From contig JAIKWU010000085.1 of NCBI GenBank assembly GCA_024684455.1, positions 1-60,272 of the forward strand: a stretch of DNA of 60,272 nucleotides, in the 5' to 3' direction. The position numbers and the translations under genes were made by a program. Origin of the DNA: Bacteroidaceae bacterium. GTDB lineage: Bacteria; Bacteroidota; Bacteroidia; Bacteroidales; Bacteroidaceae. Shown here one piece after another: positions 8,684-17,571 of the stretch (positions are counted from its first letter, which is position 1; every line of letters starts with the position of its first letter). The notes below the pieces were generated by a model. It saw nothing but the letters and a program-made list of their open reading frames with translations. It was not told the origin of the DNA and ran no database searches.

Positions 8684-9637
8684 ATGAAAAACATCCGCAC
8701 ATACGCTGAGAATTGTCTGCGCGACGAGTCACAGGCTTTGCTCGACATGATACCTCAACTCGATGCACAGTTCGACCGTGCCGTTGACCTCATCTTCCAT
8801 TGCAAGGGACACGTCGTTGTGACGGGGGTGGGCAAGAGCGGCCATGTCGGTGCAAAAATTGCTGCCACCCTGGCCAGCACTGGCACTCCAGCCGTCTATA
8901 TCAGTGCGCTCGATGCTATGCATGGCGACATGGGAATGATCATGCCCGACGACCTTGTGTTCATGCTCTCCAATAGCGGCAACACTGACGAACTCTTGCG
9001 CATCGTCGCTGCACTTGAGCAGCGTCGCATCCCCATCGTCTCCATGACAGGAAATGCCGACTCTTTGCTTGCACGCCACAGTGATGTACACATTCTTGTT
9101 CATGTGGACAAGGAGGCCTGTCCGCTCAACCTGGCTCCCACGTCCTCGACGACGGCACAGATGGCGATGGGCGATGCACTGGCTATTACGCTCATGGAGT
9201 TGCGCCACTTCAAGGCAGCCGACTTTGCCTCGTTCCATCCAGGAGGCAGCATCGGCCGAAAACTCATCACACGTGTCAAGGATGTGATGTACACCGAGAA
9301 CTTCCCCATCATTTCCTGCGATATGCTCCTCGTCGATGCGCTCATCGACATCAGCCGTGGAAAACTCGGTCTCGGTATTGTGCTCGATGCGCAGGAACGT
9401 GTCTATGGCATCATCACCGACGGCGACATCCGCCGAGCCGTTGAGAACCGCAAGCAGAACTTCCTTTCCGTGAAAGTGTCCGACGTGATGACGCTGAATC
9501 CGAAGACCATCGACCCAGAAGCCAAGTTGGCACAGATTCAGCAGATGTTCCGCCGCCACAAGATTCACTCCCTGCTGGTCGTGGACGATCAGCACCGCCT
9601 CATCGGCATTGTGGACTACTTCGCCATCATGAATTAA
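8684..9637 (+). CDS. kdsD: arabinose-5-phosphate isomerase (SIS plus two CBS domains)
   Basis: The 317-residue protein has an N-terminal SIS sugar-isomerase domain (about residues 35-170: VVTGVGKSGHVGAKIAATLAS, then LSNSGNTDELL) and two CBS domains (about 205-262 and 270-317; GIITDGDIRRAVENR and GIVDYFAIMN). It converts ribulose 5-phosphate to arabinose 5-phosphate. FHPGGSIGRKL is the usual junction after the SIS domain. It lies 27 bp after kdsA and completes the first two steps of Kdo synthesis. The CBS pair may sense a nucleotide, as in the family. Confidence 0.95.
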   Translation: MKNIRTYAENCLRDESQALLDMIPQLDAQFDRAVDLIFHCKGHVVVTGVGKSGHVGAKIAATLASTGTPAVYISALDAMHGDMGMIMPDDLVFMLSNSGNTDELLRIVAALEQRRIPIVSMTGNADSLLARHSDVHILVHVDKEACPLNLAPTSSTTAQMAMGDALAITLMELRHFKAADFASFHPGGSIGRKLITRVKDVMYTENFPIISCDMLLVDALIDISRGKLGLGIVLDAQERVYGIITDGDIRRAVENRKQNFLSVKVSDVMTLNPKTIDPEAKLAQIQQMFRRHKIHSLLVVDDQHRLIGIVDYFAIMN

Positions 9638-9656
9638 CGGCACAGTCCGTGACAAA

Positions 9657-9700
9657 AAGTAATCCCCGAAAGTTCCATCGGACTTTCGGGGATTACTTGA
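9657..9700. terminator. terminator between kdsD and panD
   Basis: A 17-bp stem (AAGTAATCCCCGAAAGT at 9657-9673, complement at 9682-9698) lies between converging genes. The T-run is on the minus strand (TTTTTG), so it suits panD best but may serve both. Confidence 0.85.
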
Positions 9701-9712
9701 TTCAACAGAGTT

Positions 9713-10057
9713 TTATACGCGGTTCTGCTCGTCGGGGAAAACCACGCAGGGCTTGAAGGTCTTTGCTTCGTTGTAGTCCATCAGGGCATAGGCGATGATG
9801 ATGACCGTGTCGCCCACCTGCACCTTGCGGGCAGCCGCACCGTTCAGGCAGATGCTGCCCGTGCCGCGTTCTCCTTTGATGATATACGTCTCAAACCGCT
9901 CGCCGTTGTTGTTATCGACGACCTGCACCTTTTCGCCTGCGATGAGGTCGGCGGCGTCCATTAGGTCCTCGTCAATCGTGATACTGCCCATGTAGTTGAG
10001 GTTGGCCTCAGTCACATGTCCGCAGTGAATCTTCGACTTCAAAACTTCAATCATCAT
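9713..10057 (-). CDS. panD: aspartate 1-decarboxylase proenzyme
   Basis: The 114-residue proenzyme makes beta-alanine for pantothenate. The self-cleavage site is visible as NYMGSITID: cleavage before the Ser gives the pyruvoyl group. The Lys and Tyr near the N-terminus ([11 protein letters not shown]) and [20 protein letters not shown] also fit the family. The ATG overlaps the panC stop as ATGA, so the two genes are coupled. Met2 could equally be the start. Confidence 0.96.
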   Translation of the reverse strand: MMIEVLKSKIHCGHVTEANLNYMGSITIDEDLMDAADLIAGEKVQVVDNNNGERFETYIIKGERGTGSICLNGAAARKVQVGDTVIIIAYALMDYNEAKTFKPCVVFPDEQNRV

Positions 10058-10908
10058 GGCTCTTGGTATTTGATGTTATCAATGAGACGAACGGGAATTT
10101 GGCCACAGAAGACGGTGATGCAGCCGACGATGTAGTCGCTGTCGTCCCAACTCTGAACAGAAGCCAGCGAACGGCCGTCAACAATTTCGTAGTATTGCAC
10201 CTCCAGCCCGTCCAGTGCGTTGAGGGTGTCGATGACCCACTGGCGAGTCTCCTCCAGCGAGTGGTTCTTGGCATAGTGACGGCTGATGAACAGCACCCGC
10301 GAGATGTTTGTGGCGAGTTCCTTCTCGTCGGCTGTGAGCAAAGAGTTGCGGCTGCTCAGCGCCAGTCCGCTCTCTTCACGTACGATGGGGCAGGGCACGA
10401 TGGTCAGCGGAAACTGCAGGTCCTCCACCATGCGGCGGATGACGGCAATCTGCTGAAAGTCCTTCTCGCCGAAATAGGCACGGTCAGGCTCCACCATCAT
10501 AAAGAGTTTGCTCACCACCTGGCACACACCATTGAAATGGCCAGGACGGTAGCCGCCTTCCATCACCGTATCCGTCGGCGGATAGGAGAACGAGCGAGTG
10601 TCGGGTTCGGGATAGACCTCCTCGACGCTCGGTGCAAAGGCGATGGTGGCACCGATGCCTTCGAGCAACCGACAGTCTGCCTCCAGTGTGCGAGGGTATT
10701 TGGCAAGGTCGTTCTTGTCATTGAACTGAGTGGGATTCACAAAGACACTCACCACTGTCACGTCGTTTTCGTTGACACTTCGACGCACGAGCGAGGCGTG
10801 TCCCTCATGCAAGGCACCCATTGTCGGAACCAGTCCAACGCTCTTGCCTTCGGCACGGAAGCCGCCAAGCAAAGATTTTAACTCAGAAATTGTGTGTACA
10901 ACTTTCAT
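10054..10908 (-). CDS. panC: pantothenate synthetase (pantoate-beta-alanine ligase)
   Basis: The 284-residue enzyme joins pantoate and beta-alanine using ATP. Seen motifs: [15 protein letters not shown] (HIGH-type, His34 and His37), [34 protein letters not shown] and [12 protein letters not shown]. It precedes panD with a 4-base overlap, giving the last steps of pantothenate synthesis in one operon. panB is not in the window. Confidence 0.97.
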   Translation of the reverse strand: MKVVHTISELKSLLGGFRAEGKSVGLVPTMGALHEGHASLVRRSVNENDVTVVSVFVNPTQFNDKNDLAKYPRTLEADCRLLEGIGATIAFAPSVEEVYPEPDTRSFSYPPTDTVMEGGYRPGHFNGVCQVVSKLFMMVEPDRAYFGEKDFQQIAVIRRMVEDLQFPLTIVPCPIVREESGLALSSRNSLLTADEKELATNISRVLFISRHYAKNHSLEETRQWVIDTLNALDGLEVQYYEIVDGRSLASVQSWDDSDYIVGCITVFCGQIPVRLIDNIKYQEP

Positions 10909-10950
10909 GACTCCTATATAATAATATATAAGGTATGCGTGCGTAAAACG

Positions 10951-11024
10951 TGATCCGGTTGGGATTCGAACCCAAGACCCACAGCTTAGAAGGCTGTTGC
11001 TCTATCCAACTGAGCTACCGGACC
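10951..11024 (-). tRNA. tRNA-Arg (anticodon TCT)
   Basis: The minus strand folds as a 74-nt tRNA. The acceptor arms GGTCCGG and CCGGATC pair with one G-U, the D arm is GCTCAGTTGGATAGAGC, the anticodon loop is CTTCTAA and the T arm holds GGTTCGAATCC. The CCA end is not encoded. A -33/-7 promoter lies 25 bp upstream. Confidence 0.97.
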
Positions 11025-11048
11025 AACCTTATTTTACCAAATTGCCTG

Positions 11049-11080
11049 CAAAGGTACGAATAAGCGAGGAAAAAACCAAA
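11049..11080 (-). promoter_or_regulatory. promoter of tRNA-Arg (conserved cassette)
   Basis: On the minus strand the -33 TTTG (11077-11080) and -7 TACCTTTG (11049-11056) are 20 bp apart. The spacer ends in CGCTTATTCG, and an upstream element CCGAAGTACTCTCGCTCG lies at about 11096-11115. The same layout recurs before mlaE, rseC/rnf and rplY. Confidence 0.85.
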
Positions 11081-11160
11081 CTTGTTAGAGGTTTTTCGAG
11101 CGAGAGTACTTCGGCAAAGTCAAAGTCTGCAAAAAATCACGCTGTGATGGTGTTGTAGTT

Positions 11161-11241
11161 TCACTGCGCTGAAACTTTTGTATCACTGCGTTGAAACTTT
11201 TGTTCCACCGCGTTGAAACTTTTGTTCCACTGCGCTGAAAC
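11161..11241. repeat. 22-bp-phased tetrad array, family 2
   Basis: Four sites start at 11161, 11183, 11205 and 11227, exactly 22 bp apart: TCACTGCGCTGAAAC, TCACTGCGTTGAAAC, CCACCGCGTTGAAAC, CCACTGCGCTGAAAC. Spacers are ttttgta, ttttgtt, ttttgtt. With flanking bases the first site reads GTTTCA-N6-TGAAAC, a dyad. The sequence is unrelated to family 1 but the geometry is identical. It lies between the tRNA promoter and the fba terminator; the 305-base gap 11025-11329 holds no gene. Confidence 0.93.
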
Positions 11242-11263
11242 TTGATGGGTGCTGGAGCATGAG

Positions 11264-11298
11264 AAAGGGCACTCCACAGCGATATGCGGAGTGCCCTT
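11264..11298 (-). terminator. terminator after fructose-bisphosphate aldolase
   Basis: On the minus strand AGGGCACTCC and its complement enclose a loop of about 12 bases and are followed by TTTCT. It lies about 30 bp past the aldolase stop. Confidence 0.7.
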
Positions 11299-11329
11299 GA
11301 ATCTCAGATAATTAACGCTGGAATGCGTC

Positions 11330-12337
11330 TTAGCACTGAGCGAGTTTGCCGTCTGAACCGAGCACATTCACAATCTTGTGGATGTACATCTTCTTCATGT
11401 TCTCGCGGGCAGGCTTCAGGTACTGGCGCGGGTCGAAGTGAGAGGGGTTCTCAGCCAGGTGCTTGCGGATGGCAGCGGTCATGGCCAGACGCGAGTCACT
11501 GTCGATGTTGATCTTGCAGACAGCCGACTTGGCAGCCTTGCGCAACTGCTCTTCCGGAATACCGATGGCATCGGGCAACTTGCCGCCATACTGGTTGATG
11601 GTAGCAACTTCTTCCTGCGGAACAGACGAAGAACCGTGGAGCACGATGGGGAAGCCAGGAAGTTTTTTCTCAATCTCCTCGAGCACGTCGAATGCGAGTG
11701 GGGGAGGAACGAGCAGACCTGTCTTCGGGTCGCGTGTGCACTGCTCGGGTGTGAACTTGTAAGCGCCGTGGCTTGTGCCGACCGAGATAGCCAGCGAGTC
11801 GCAACCGCTGCGGGTGGTGAAGTCGATAACCTCTTCAGGCTTCGTGTAGTGGCTCTCAGCAGCAACTACGTCGTCCTCGACACCGGCGAGCACGCCGAGT
11901 TCTGCCTCGACAGTCACGTCGTACTTGTGAGCATATTCAACCACCTTCTTCGTGACAGCGATGTTCTCTTCGTAAGGCAGTGCGCTGCCGTCGAACATCA
12001 CGCTCGAGAAGCCCATGTCGATGCAGTCCTTGCAGATTTCAAAACTGTCACCGTGGTCGAGGTGGAGCACGATTTCAGGATGAGCGCAACCCAGTTCCTT
12101 GGCGTATGCGACAGCACCTTCGGCCATGAAGCGGAGGATGGTGGCATTTGCATAGTTACGGGCACCCTTCGACACCTGCATGATGACGGGTGACTTAGTT
12201 TCGACAGCAGCCATGACGATGGCCTGCATCTGCTCCATTGTGTTGAAGTTGAAGGCTGGGATAGCGTAGCCGCCCTTGACGGCTCTTGCGAACATATCAC
12301 GTGTGTTCACAAGACCAAGATCTTTGTAATTAACCAT
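11330..12337 (-). CDS. fbaA: class II fructose-bisphosphate aldolase
   Basis: The 335-residue protein is a zinc-dependent aldolase splitting fructose 1,6-bisphosphate to triose phosphates in glycolysis and gluconeogenesis. LHLDHGDSFE gives the catalytic Asp94 and zinc ligand His95. GVEDDVVAAESHYTKPEEV, GTSHGAYKF and VLHGSSSVP supply further metal and phosphate ligands. NIDSDSRLAMTAAIRK is the substrate-binding helix. The specificity could also be tagatose bisphosphate, but the length and Bacteroidota context favour Fba. It is monocistronic, with a -7-like TATATTTG at 12403-12410 on the minus strand. Confidence 0.93.
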   Translation of the reverse strand: MVNYKDLGLVNTRDMFARAVKGGYAIPAFNFNTMEQMQAIVMAAVETKSPVIMQVSKGARNYANATILRFMAEGAVAYAKELGCAHPEIVLHLDHGDSFEICKDCIDMGFSSVMFDGSALPYEENIAVTKKVVEYAHKYDVTVEAELGVLAGVEDDVVAAESHYTKPEEVIDFTTRSGCDSLAISVGTSHGAYKFTPEQCTRDPKTGLLVPPPLAFDVLEEIEKKLPGFPIVLHGSSSVPQEEVATINQYGGKLPDAIGIPEEQLRKAAKSAVCKINIDSDSRLAMTAAIRKHLAENPSHFDPRQYLKPARENMKKMYIHKIVNVLGSDGKLAQC

Positions 12338-12511
12338 AAATACTATAAATTAAAAGTTAGAAATAAACTCTCTCCAATGGCCCCGTGGGTCATTTCCGAA
12401 TGCAAATATACGCTATTTTTCTCGCCTTTTCGTTATGTCAAGTCATTTTTTTCAGCGAAGGTGCGGTTTTTCTCAACTTTTTTTGTTCCTTTGTAGTGTT
12501 AAAATTTTAAT

Positions 12512-13735
12512 ATGAAACATCGACTTTGCATTTTCCTCTCTTTATGTTGCCTGTTGGTCATGGCAGGATGTCGAAGAATTGTGCTGCCGGAGGAAGGAGG
12601 GCAATCACAGTCTGACGAGGTCAACTACAACAGCAATGCACCAGTTGTGAATCGTGACGACGAAGGCTCATCCGACGATACAGGTGACGTCGTCGGCGCA
12701 TTTCGAGGCTACGAAACTCTGAGAGAGTATCTTGAGGTGTATGGCAGCGTTGACAAGCCCATTCCCATGGAGGATGTCTTGCCTGGCGGATGTCTGTATC
12801 AAGTTATCATGCAAAACGGAAACATCAGTGGTATTGAGAATTGTTGGGTGGAGGGCTATGTCGTAGGCTATATCAATGGGACGACGTGGAAGAAGGCCGT
12901 CATTGGCATCACGGATGCAGTGCCGAGCAACATCGTCCTGGCTGCAAAACCAGATGAGGCCGACATGGCACGTTGTTTCCCTGTACAATTGTCCCAGGCA
13001 TCCGTCGATCAGCGGAATATGCGTGAAGCGCTGAATTTGAAAGACAATCCTGATATGTTGGGCAAGTTGGTCTGCTTGGCAGGTGTCCTTTCTTACTATA
13101 TGCACACGTTGGGACTTACTCAAGTCTATGATGGCTATTACGATGACGGAAATCCCGAAGACAATCCTCAGCCAGATGACCCCGAACCAGTCAATCCAGA
13201 CCCTGATGACCCTACGCCAGATAACCCTGACCCCGAGCCCGATACGCCCACCGGGCCCTATCATGGGTATGATACGCCTTCAGCCTACATCACTGCTTTT
13301 TCACAGAGTTATGACACACCTGCCCCGTTTGAGGATTTTCTCGCAGGTGGCTGTGTATATGAGGATATTGTCACCAAAAAGAATGGCAAGAAATGGGGTG
13401 GGAGGAGCCTATGGGTCAAAGGATTCATTGTTGGCGTTGCAACAATGGACAACGACGAGTTGAACGGAATCTTTGAAGGGAACTGGACGGGAGTAAACGG
13501 ATATAAACACGATGCAAATATCCTTCTGGCACCGACTGCAGACACCAAAGACATTCGTCAGTGCATTCCCATCGAACTACCCAACAAAAGCGACGTTCGC
13601 AGAAACCTGAACCTATACAGTCACCCCAGCAATCAGGGACGAGAAGTGGCTGTTAAAGGCGTCGTCAGCGAGTATTTCTGGACTGTCGGTATCAAAAATA
13701 CATCAAAATACCACTTTTTTGACACCTCAGAATGA
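12512..13735 (+). CDS. lipoprotein with two OB-like (DUF6359-type) domains
   Basis: The 407-residue product has a lipoprotein signal (Cys20 in VMAGC). It carries two related domains of about 125 residues (about 75-205 and 255-405) joined by a Pro/Asp-rich linker (PDDPEPVNPDPDDPTPDNPD). Each domain has a YxTxxxY start, an EDVLPGGCLY or EDFLAGGCVYE segment, and a WVxGYVVG / WVKGFIVG core. The WVKGxIVG pattern is that of the small OB-fold domains (DUF6359-like) common in Bacteroidota lipoproteins. This assignment is by recall. No enzyme motif is seen. The linker is low-complexity and acidic. A ligand-binding surface role is only a guess. Confidence 0.75.
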   Translation: MKHRLCIFLSLCCLLVMAGCRRIVLPEEGGQSQSDEVNYNSNAPVVNRDDEGSSDDTGDVVGAFRGYETLREYLEVYGSVDKPIPMEDVLPGGCLYQVIMQNGNISGIENCWVEGYVVGYINGTTWKKAVIGITDAVPSNIVLAAKPDEADMARCFPVQLSQASVDQRNMREALNLKDNPDMLGKLVCLAGVLSYYMHTLGLTQVYDGYYDDGNPEDNPQPDDPEPVNPDPDDPTPDNPDPEPDTPTGPYHGYDTPSAYITAFSQSYDTPAPFEDFLAGGCVYEDIVTKKNGKKWGGRSLWVKGFIVGVATMDNDELNGIFEGNWTGVNGYKHDANILLAPTADTKDIRQCIPIELPNKSDVRRNLNLYSHPSNQGREVAVKGVVSEYFWTVGIKNTSKYHFFDTSE

Positions 13736-13752
13736 AAAAGATAGAGGTTTGT

Positions 13753-13783
13753 TTTGTGCAATCAATAAGTTTTCGTACCTTTG
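13753..13783 (+). promoter_or_regulatory. promoter of rpmE (L31 type B)
   Basis: The -33 TTTG (13753-13756) and -7 TACCTTTG (13776-13783) are 19 bp apart, a perfect Bacteroidota promoter, 70 bp before the ATG at 13854. It starts within about 20 bp of the preceding stop codon. Confidence 0.85.
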
Positions 13784-13853
13784 CACCTCGAAATCCATTA
13801 CACCGTTTTTAATAGTGTTACCACCACTAAAAAACATTAAACAGAACAATACA

Positions 13854-14105
13854 ATGAAACAAGGTATTCATCCCGAAAACTATCGCGAAGTCATCTTCAA
13901 GGATATGTCGAATGGCGATATGTTCCTCTCTCGCTCTTGCGCCAAGACCAACGACACAGAAGTGTTCGAAGGCGTTGAGTATCCCGTTGTGAAACTCGAA
14001 ATCTCTTCCAGCTCGCACCCCTTCTACACAGGTAAGGCTAAACTGGTGGACACCGCCGGTCGCGTGGACAAGTTCATGAACCGCTACAAGGGTCTGAAGA
14101 AGTAA
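13854..14105 (+). CDS. rpmE: 50S ribosomal protein L31 type B
   Basis: From the ATG at 13854 the product is 83 residues (MKQGIHPENYREVIFKDMSN). It lacks the zinc-binding Cys motif, which defines the type B, zinc-free form often named RpmE2. The frame extends upstream to 13719, but the promoter at 13753-13783 lies inside that extension, which rules it out. A strong terminator follows 20 bp after the stop. Confidence 0.95.
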   Translation: MKQGIHPENYREVIFKDMSNGDMFLSRSCAKTNDTEVFEGVEYPVVKLEISSSSHPFYTGKAKLVDTAGRVDKFMNRYKGLKK

Positions 14106-14124
14106 GAAACACCGCGAAGCACAC

Positions 14125-14165
14125 AAAAACACCTCTGCTCACATCGAGCAGAGGTGTTTTTTCTT
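14125..14165 (+). terminator. terminator after rpmE
   Basis: A 13-bp perfect stem (AACACCTCTGCTC at 14128-14140 with its complement at 14146-14158) is followed by a T-run. The A-run upstream lets it also act on the minus-strand BACON-like gene. Confidence 0.9.
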
Positions 14166-14178
14166 TGTAATGCCTTGC

Positions 14179-14613
14179 CTACAATGCTGGTTGGTCAGTC
14201 ACGGTATCGTGCGATTCGCCCGTATCAACGGCCTTTGCCTTTTGAGTGACAGAGATGGTGAGCTTGTCGCTCGTTGTCGTTGTCACGGTGACGATGCACT
14301 TGCGCTCGTTGTCTGTAGTATTCTCTGTCCAACTCATCTTGACCTGTGGAGTGCCCGAGGTGTAGGCTTGCTTTTCCACGGTCAGCCAACTCTCGCTGCA
14401 CTGAATGGTGGAAATCGCACTGCTCAGTTTGTCAAGGTTGACCGTTTGTGTCGACGCTTCGGCCAGAAGTTCCAGTTCTGCTGAATAAGTCTTGCCCGTC
14501 GGCTCAACATTGATAGGGTCGCTGTTGCTGGAACCACCATCGCTACCGCCGCCACAAGAGGCCAATACGAACGTTGCAAAACACAAACTTGCTAAAATCT
14601 TTATTGCCTTCAT
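14179..14613 (-). CDS. BACON-like lipoprotein
   Basis: The 144-residue protein has a lipoprotein signal (Cys20 in VLASC), a Gly/Ser-rich tether (GGGSDGGSSNSD), and one beta-sandwich-like domain. The domain shows the BACON pattern: a Trp-Leu core (CSESWLTVEKQ), then an N-x-x-x-R/K-x-x-x-V-T-V strand (TTDNERKCIVTVTTTTSD) and a VTQKA end. BACON domains in Bacteroidota are linked to mucin or carbohydrate binding, mostly by context. It stands next to the large BspA-like gene on the same strand, with a 77-bp repeat copy between the two genes. Confidence 0.72.
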   Translation of the reverse strand: MKAIKILASLCFATFVLASCGGGSDGGSSNSDPINVEPTGKTYSAELELLAEASTQTVNLDKLSSAISTIQCSESWLTVEKQAYTSGTPQVKMSWTENTTDNERKCIVTVTTTTSDKLTISVTQKAKAVDTGESHDTVTDQPAL

Positions 14614-14641
14614 AAACTTATTCTATTATTAGTTATAAACT

Positions 14642-14718
14642 CACGTCAATTTCCATCAATCTATTCGTCAATTATTGTTTCTAAAGATTGACGCCTTCAT
14701 TCACGTAGATTGACGTGT
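14642..14718 (-). repeat. 77-bp repeat, copy A (inverted relative to copy B)
   Basis: On the minus strand this segment matches 17608-17684 at 67 of 77 positions by my count. Each copy itself contains ATCAATCT/AGATTGAT-type arms and can fold into nested hairpins. It lies directly downstream of the BspA-like gene stop. Confidence 0.9.
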
Positions 14719-14723
14719 AAAAC

Positions 14724-17495
14724 TCACTTTATCAGAACTTTCTGTCCGTTGCGGATGTACACTCCTGGGAGCGCAGGCGTCTCGCCTGCTGAAACATTGA
14801 GCCTTCGTCCCTGCAAGTCATACCACTCGCTTTCCGAGATGTCCTCTCCTTGGGAGTGGATTAAGGAGAGGTCCTCAAGTTCGATGGCATTTCCGTCGAT
14901 AGAGTAGAAGAGAGGACGAGACTTCACGGCTGCAGACTTCGGAATGGCGAGCCATGCCTTGTGGCCTTCTATATCGAAAGGCTTACCGTCAGCATCGCCC
15001 CAGAACCATCCGAGCACGTTGCTCCATTCCGTTCCGCTCGGACCATACGCCAGTTTGTAGAACAGACAGTCACCTTCTGCCGTCGTCGTAGTCACGTCGT
15101 CGCTGCCATGCAGCAGGTTCGGTCCTGTGTAACTTGTAGTGTTCTCTTGTGGTGCTAAAACATAAGAATCCGCACGTCTTTCCTTGCCTTTCAGCAAAAC
15201 AGCAACATTGGCAGGAACGAAACCTCCTTGCTCACCATCTGCAATTAAGGCATAAGTCAACTTCTCATCTGTGGCATTGGTAACGATATATGCTTTCAGA
15301 TCTGTAGGCAAAATATAATCATACATTTCATCGTAGAAAGTAACATATCCTGCATCAGAAAGAACGATTAAATGATTGCTTGGAGGGAGCGCCACCACAC
15401 TACCAAATAAACTCCAGGGTGGAGTTGTTTTGTATAAATTAATACTTTTTGTGGGAACATGAAGTGTCGCAGTGTTTATAGGGGTGTCATAAAAAGTACT
15501 CATTGAGGCCATATATGAGGGATTGTATAAAGTTTTAGGACATGTAACAGCATAACAATATACATCTTTTAGACTTTTGCAATTCCTAAATGCTTCACGA
15601 CCAATATCCGTAATACTTTTACCAAACTGAATAACAGTTAATTTACTGCAATCAGAGAAAGCCCAGTCACCGATGGATGTGATACTGTTGCCAATAGTCA
15701 ATGATGTTAGGCCGCTGCACTCCCAGAAAGCACCGCTGCCAATGGTTGTGACGCAGTTGGGAATGGTCAGCGATGTCAGTCCTGTGCAGTCTCTGAAAGC
15801 ATCACCGCCAATGGATGTGACGCTGTTGCCAATGGTCAGTGATGTTAGACCGCTGCAGTTACGGAATGCTCTACTTTCTATGGATGTGATACTGTTGGGG
15901 ATGGCTATCTCTCTCAAATTCTTACATTTATAAAAAGTCTCACATTCAATAGACGTAAGACTATTAGAGAGGGTGAGTGAGGTCAGTCCACTGCATCCTG
16001 AAAAAGCAGCCTCGCCTATTGATGTGACGCTGTTGGGAATTATGACAGAATTAAGGGTACTACAGTCTCTAAAAGACCAAGAGCCGATAGACGATAGACT
16101 ATTAGGAAGATATATTGATGATAATCTACTACAGCCTTGGAAAGCATAGTCGCCGATGGATGTAGTGCTGTTGGGTATGTTCACCGAAGTTAAGCCGCTA
16201 CAATCACAGAAAGCACTGCTGCCGATGGACGTGACGCTATTAGGAATTGATATAGAAGTCAGGCTGCTGAAGCCGGAGAAAACGGAATTCTCAATTGAGG
16301 TGACATTGTTGGGGATTGTCAGTTCGGTAATCTTTTTATCATCTATATACAAATTATGGGCATAGTATAAAGGATTGCTATAACGATTATAAAAACTTAT
16401 TTTGCACCAAGCTGCAATATCTACAATATGTACCGCCTCAAGACTACTGCATCCATCAAAAGCATAGCATCCGACATATGTGATACTATTGGGAATTGTT
16501 ATTGATTTTAAATCAGTACAGCCAGCGAAAACCCCTCCGCCAATGGATGTGACGCCCTCAGGAATCGTGATGGAAGTAAGGCCACTACAACCTCTGAATG
16601 CATTGCTCCCAATAGATGTGACGTTGTTAGGTATGATGGTATTCTTACAACCTCGAAGTATAGTATTATTTGCAGTTTCTATTATAGCATTGCAATTGCT
16701 GCGAGAATCATAATAAGTATTGCCACTTTCAACAACGATTGTTGCTAAGTTGAGGCAACCTCCGAAGGCGTCATAACCAATAGATGTGATGCTACTGGGG
16801 ATGGACAGCGATGTCAGTCCGCTGCATCCACTGAAGGCATAATCACCGATAGAGGTTATGTTGTTGGGAAGGGTCAGCGATGTGAGTCCGCTGCAACCTT
16901 TGAAAGCAGCTTCACCAATGTATGTAACACTGTTGGGGATGGTCACCTCTGTCAGACCACTGCAGCCATAGAAAGCATACTCACCGATGGATGTGACGCT
17001 ATTGCCAATGGTCAGTATTGTCAAAGATTTTATACCCATAAATGGAGAATAAGAGGAAGAGTATGTGAGGTTGCGCCCTAAATATAAGGACTGGATGGGG
17101 CAGTTTGAAAAAGGACTTGTTGAATAAATGGTTGAGAGTGACAATGGTTGAGTGCTATCCTCAATCGTCACTGATGTCAGGCCGCTGCAGCCTTGGAAAG
17201 CACAACTTCCGATGGACGTGACGCTGTAGGGAATGACCACCGATGTCAGGCCGCTGCAGCCATTGAAAGCATAACTTCCGATGGACGTGACGCTGTAGGG
17301 TTCTCCATTATAATTTACAGATTCTGGAATGGTGATAACTCCAGAATAGGAATTATTATAGGTGTTACGATAAGTGACAGTAGCAGTCTTTGTACTACTA
17401 TCAAGATTGTAATAGATGCCGTCAATTTCTGCGTCATACGCATAGGTAATTGATGATAGCATCAAGAATGTGAGAAGAAATAGAAACTTTTTCAT
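14724..17495 (-). CDS. BspA-like LRR_5 surface protein, full length
   Basis: The 923-residue protein has a signal peptide (MKKFLFLLTFLMLSSITYA) and the GIYYNL opening. About 25 LRR_5 repeats of roughly 23 residues follow, over residues 60-690, of the type CSGLTSLTIPNSVTSIGxxAF. The next 200 residues are non-repetitive. The end (SEWYDLQGRRL...GVYIRNGQKVLIK) resembles the type A C-terminal sorting tails of Bacteroidota type IX secretion, so export to the surface is likely but not shown. The related gene at the window start suggests a family. The promoter lies at 17519-17550. The gene is bracketed by inverted 77-bp repeats. DNA repeats inside make it prone to length change by recombination. Confidence 0.93.
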   Translation of the reverse strand: MKKFLFLLTFLMLSSITYAYDAEIDGIYYNLDSSTKTATVTYRNTYNNSYSGVITIPESVNYNGEPYSVTSIGSYAFNGCSGLTSVVIPYSVTSIGSCAFQGCSGLTSVTIEDSTQPLSLSTIYSTSPFSNCPIQSLYLGRNLTYSSSYSPFMGIKSLTILTIGNSVTSIGEYAFYGCSGLTEVTIPNSVTYIGEAAFKGCSGLTSLTLPNNITSIGDYAFSGCSGLTSLSIPSSITSIGYDAFGGCLNLATIVVESGNTYYDSRSNCNAIIETANNTILRGCKNTIIPNNVTSIGSNAFRGCSGLTSITIPEGVTSIGGGVFAGCTDLKSITIPNSITYVGCYAFDGCSSLEAVHIVDIAAWCKISFYNRYSNPLYYAHNLYIDDKKITELTIPNNVTSIENSVFSGFSSLTSISIPNSVTSIGSSAFCDCSGLTSVNIPNSTTSIGDYAFQGCSRLSSIYLPNSLSSIGSWSFRDCSTLNSVIIPNSVTSIGEAAFSGCSGLTSLTLSNSLTSIECETFYKCKNLREIAIPNSITSIESRAFRNCSGLTSLTIGNSVTSIGGDAFRDCTGLTSLTIPNCVTTIGSGAFWECSGLTSLTIGNSITSIGDWAFSDCSKLTVIQFGKSITDIGREAFRNCKSLKDVYCYAVTCPKTLYNPSYMASMSTFYDTPINTATLHVPTKSINLYKTTPPWSLFGSVVALPPSNHLIVLSDAGYVTFYDEMYDYILPTDLKAYIVTNATDEKLTYALIADGEQGGFVPANVAVLLKGKERRADSYVLAPQENTTSYTGPNLLHGSDDVTTTTAEGDCLFYKLAYGPSGTEWSNVLGWFWGDADGKPFDIEGHKAWLAIPKSAAVKSRPLFYSIDGNAIELEDLSLIHSQGEDISESEWYDLQGRRLNVSAGETPALPGVYIRNGQKVLIK

Positions 17496-17518
17496 AACAA
17501 GTTGTTTTTATGTATCGG

Positions 17519-17550
17519 CAAATTTACTGCATTTTTCTTTTTGTACCAAA
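17519..17550 (-). promoter_or_regulatory. promoter of the 923-residue BspA-like gene
   Basis: On the minus strand -33 TTTG (17547-17550) and -7 TAAATTTG (17519-17526) are 20 bp apart, 23 bp before the start codon. Confidence 0.7.
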
Positions 17551-17571
17551 TTTCAACAAGGATATTTTAGG

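Noticed and set aside
13719-13853. N-terminal extension of L31 from 13719
   Set aside because: A perfect -33/-7 promoter lies inside it at 13753-13783, so transcription starts after the putative extended start.
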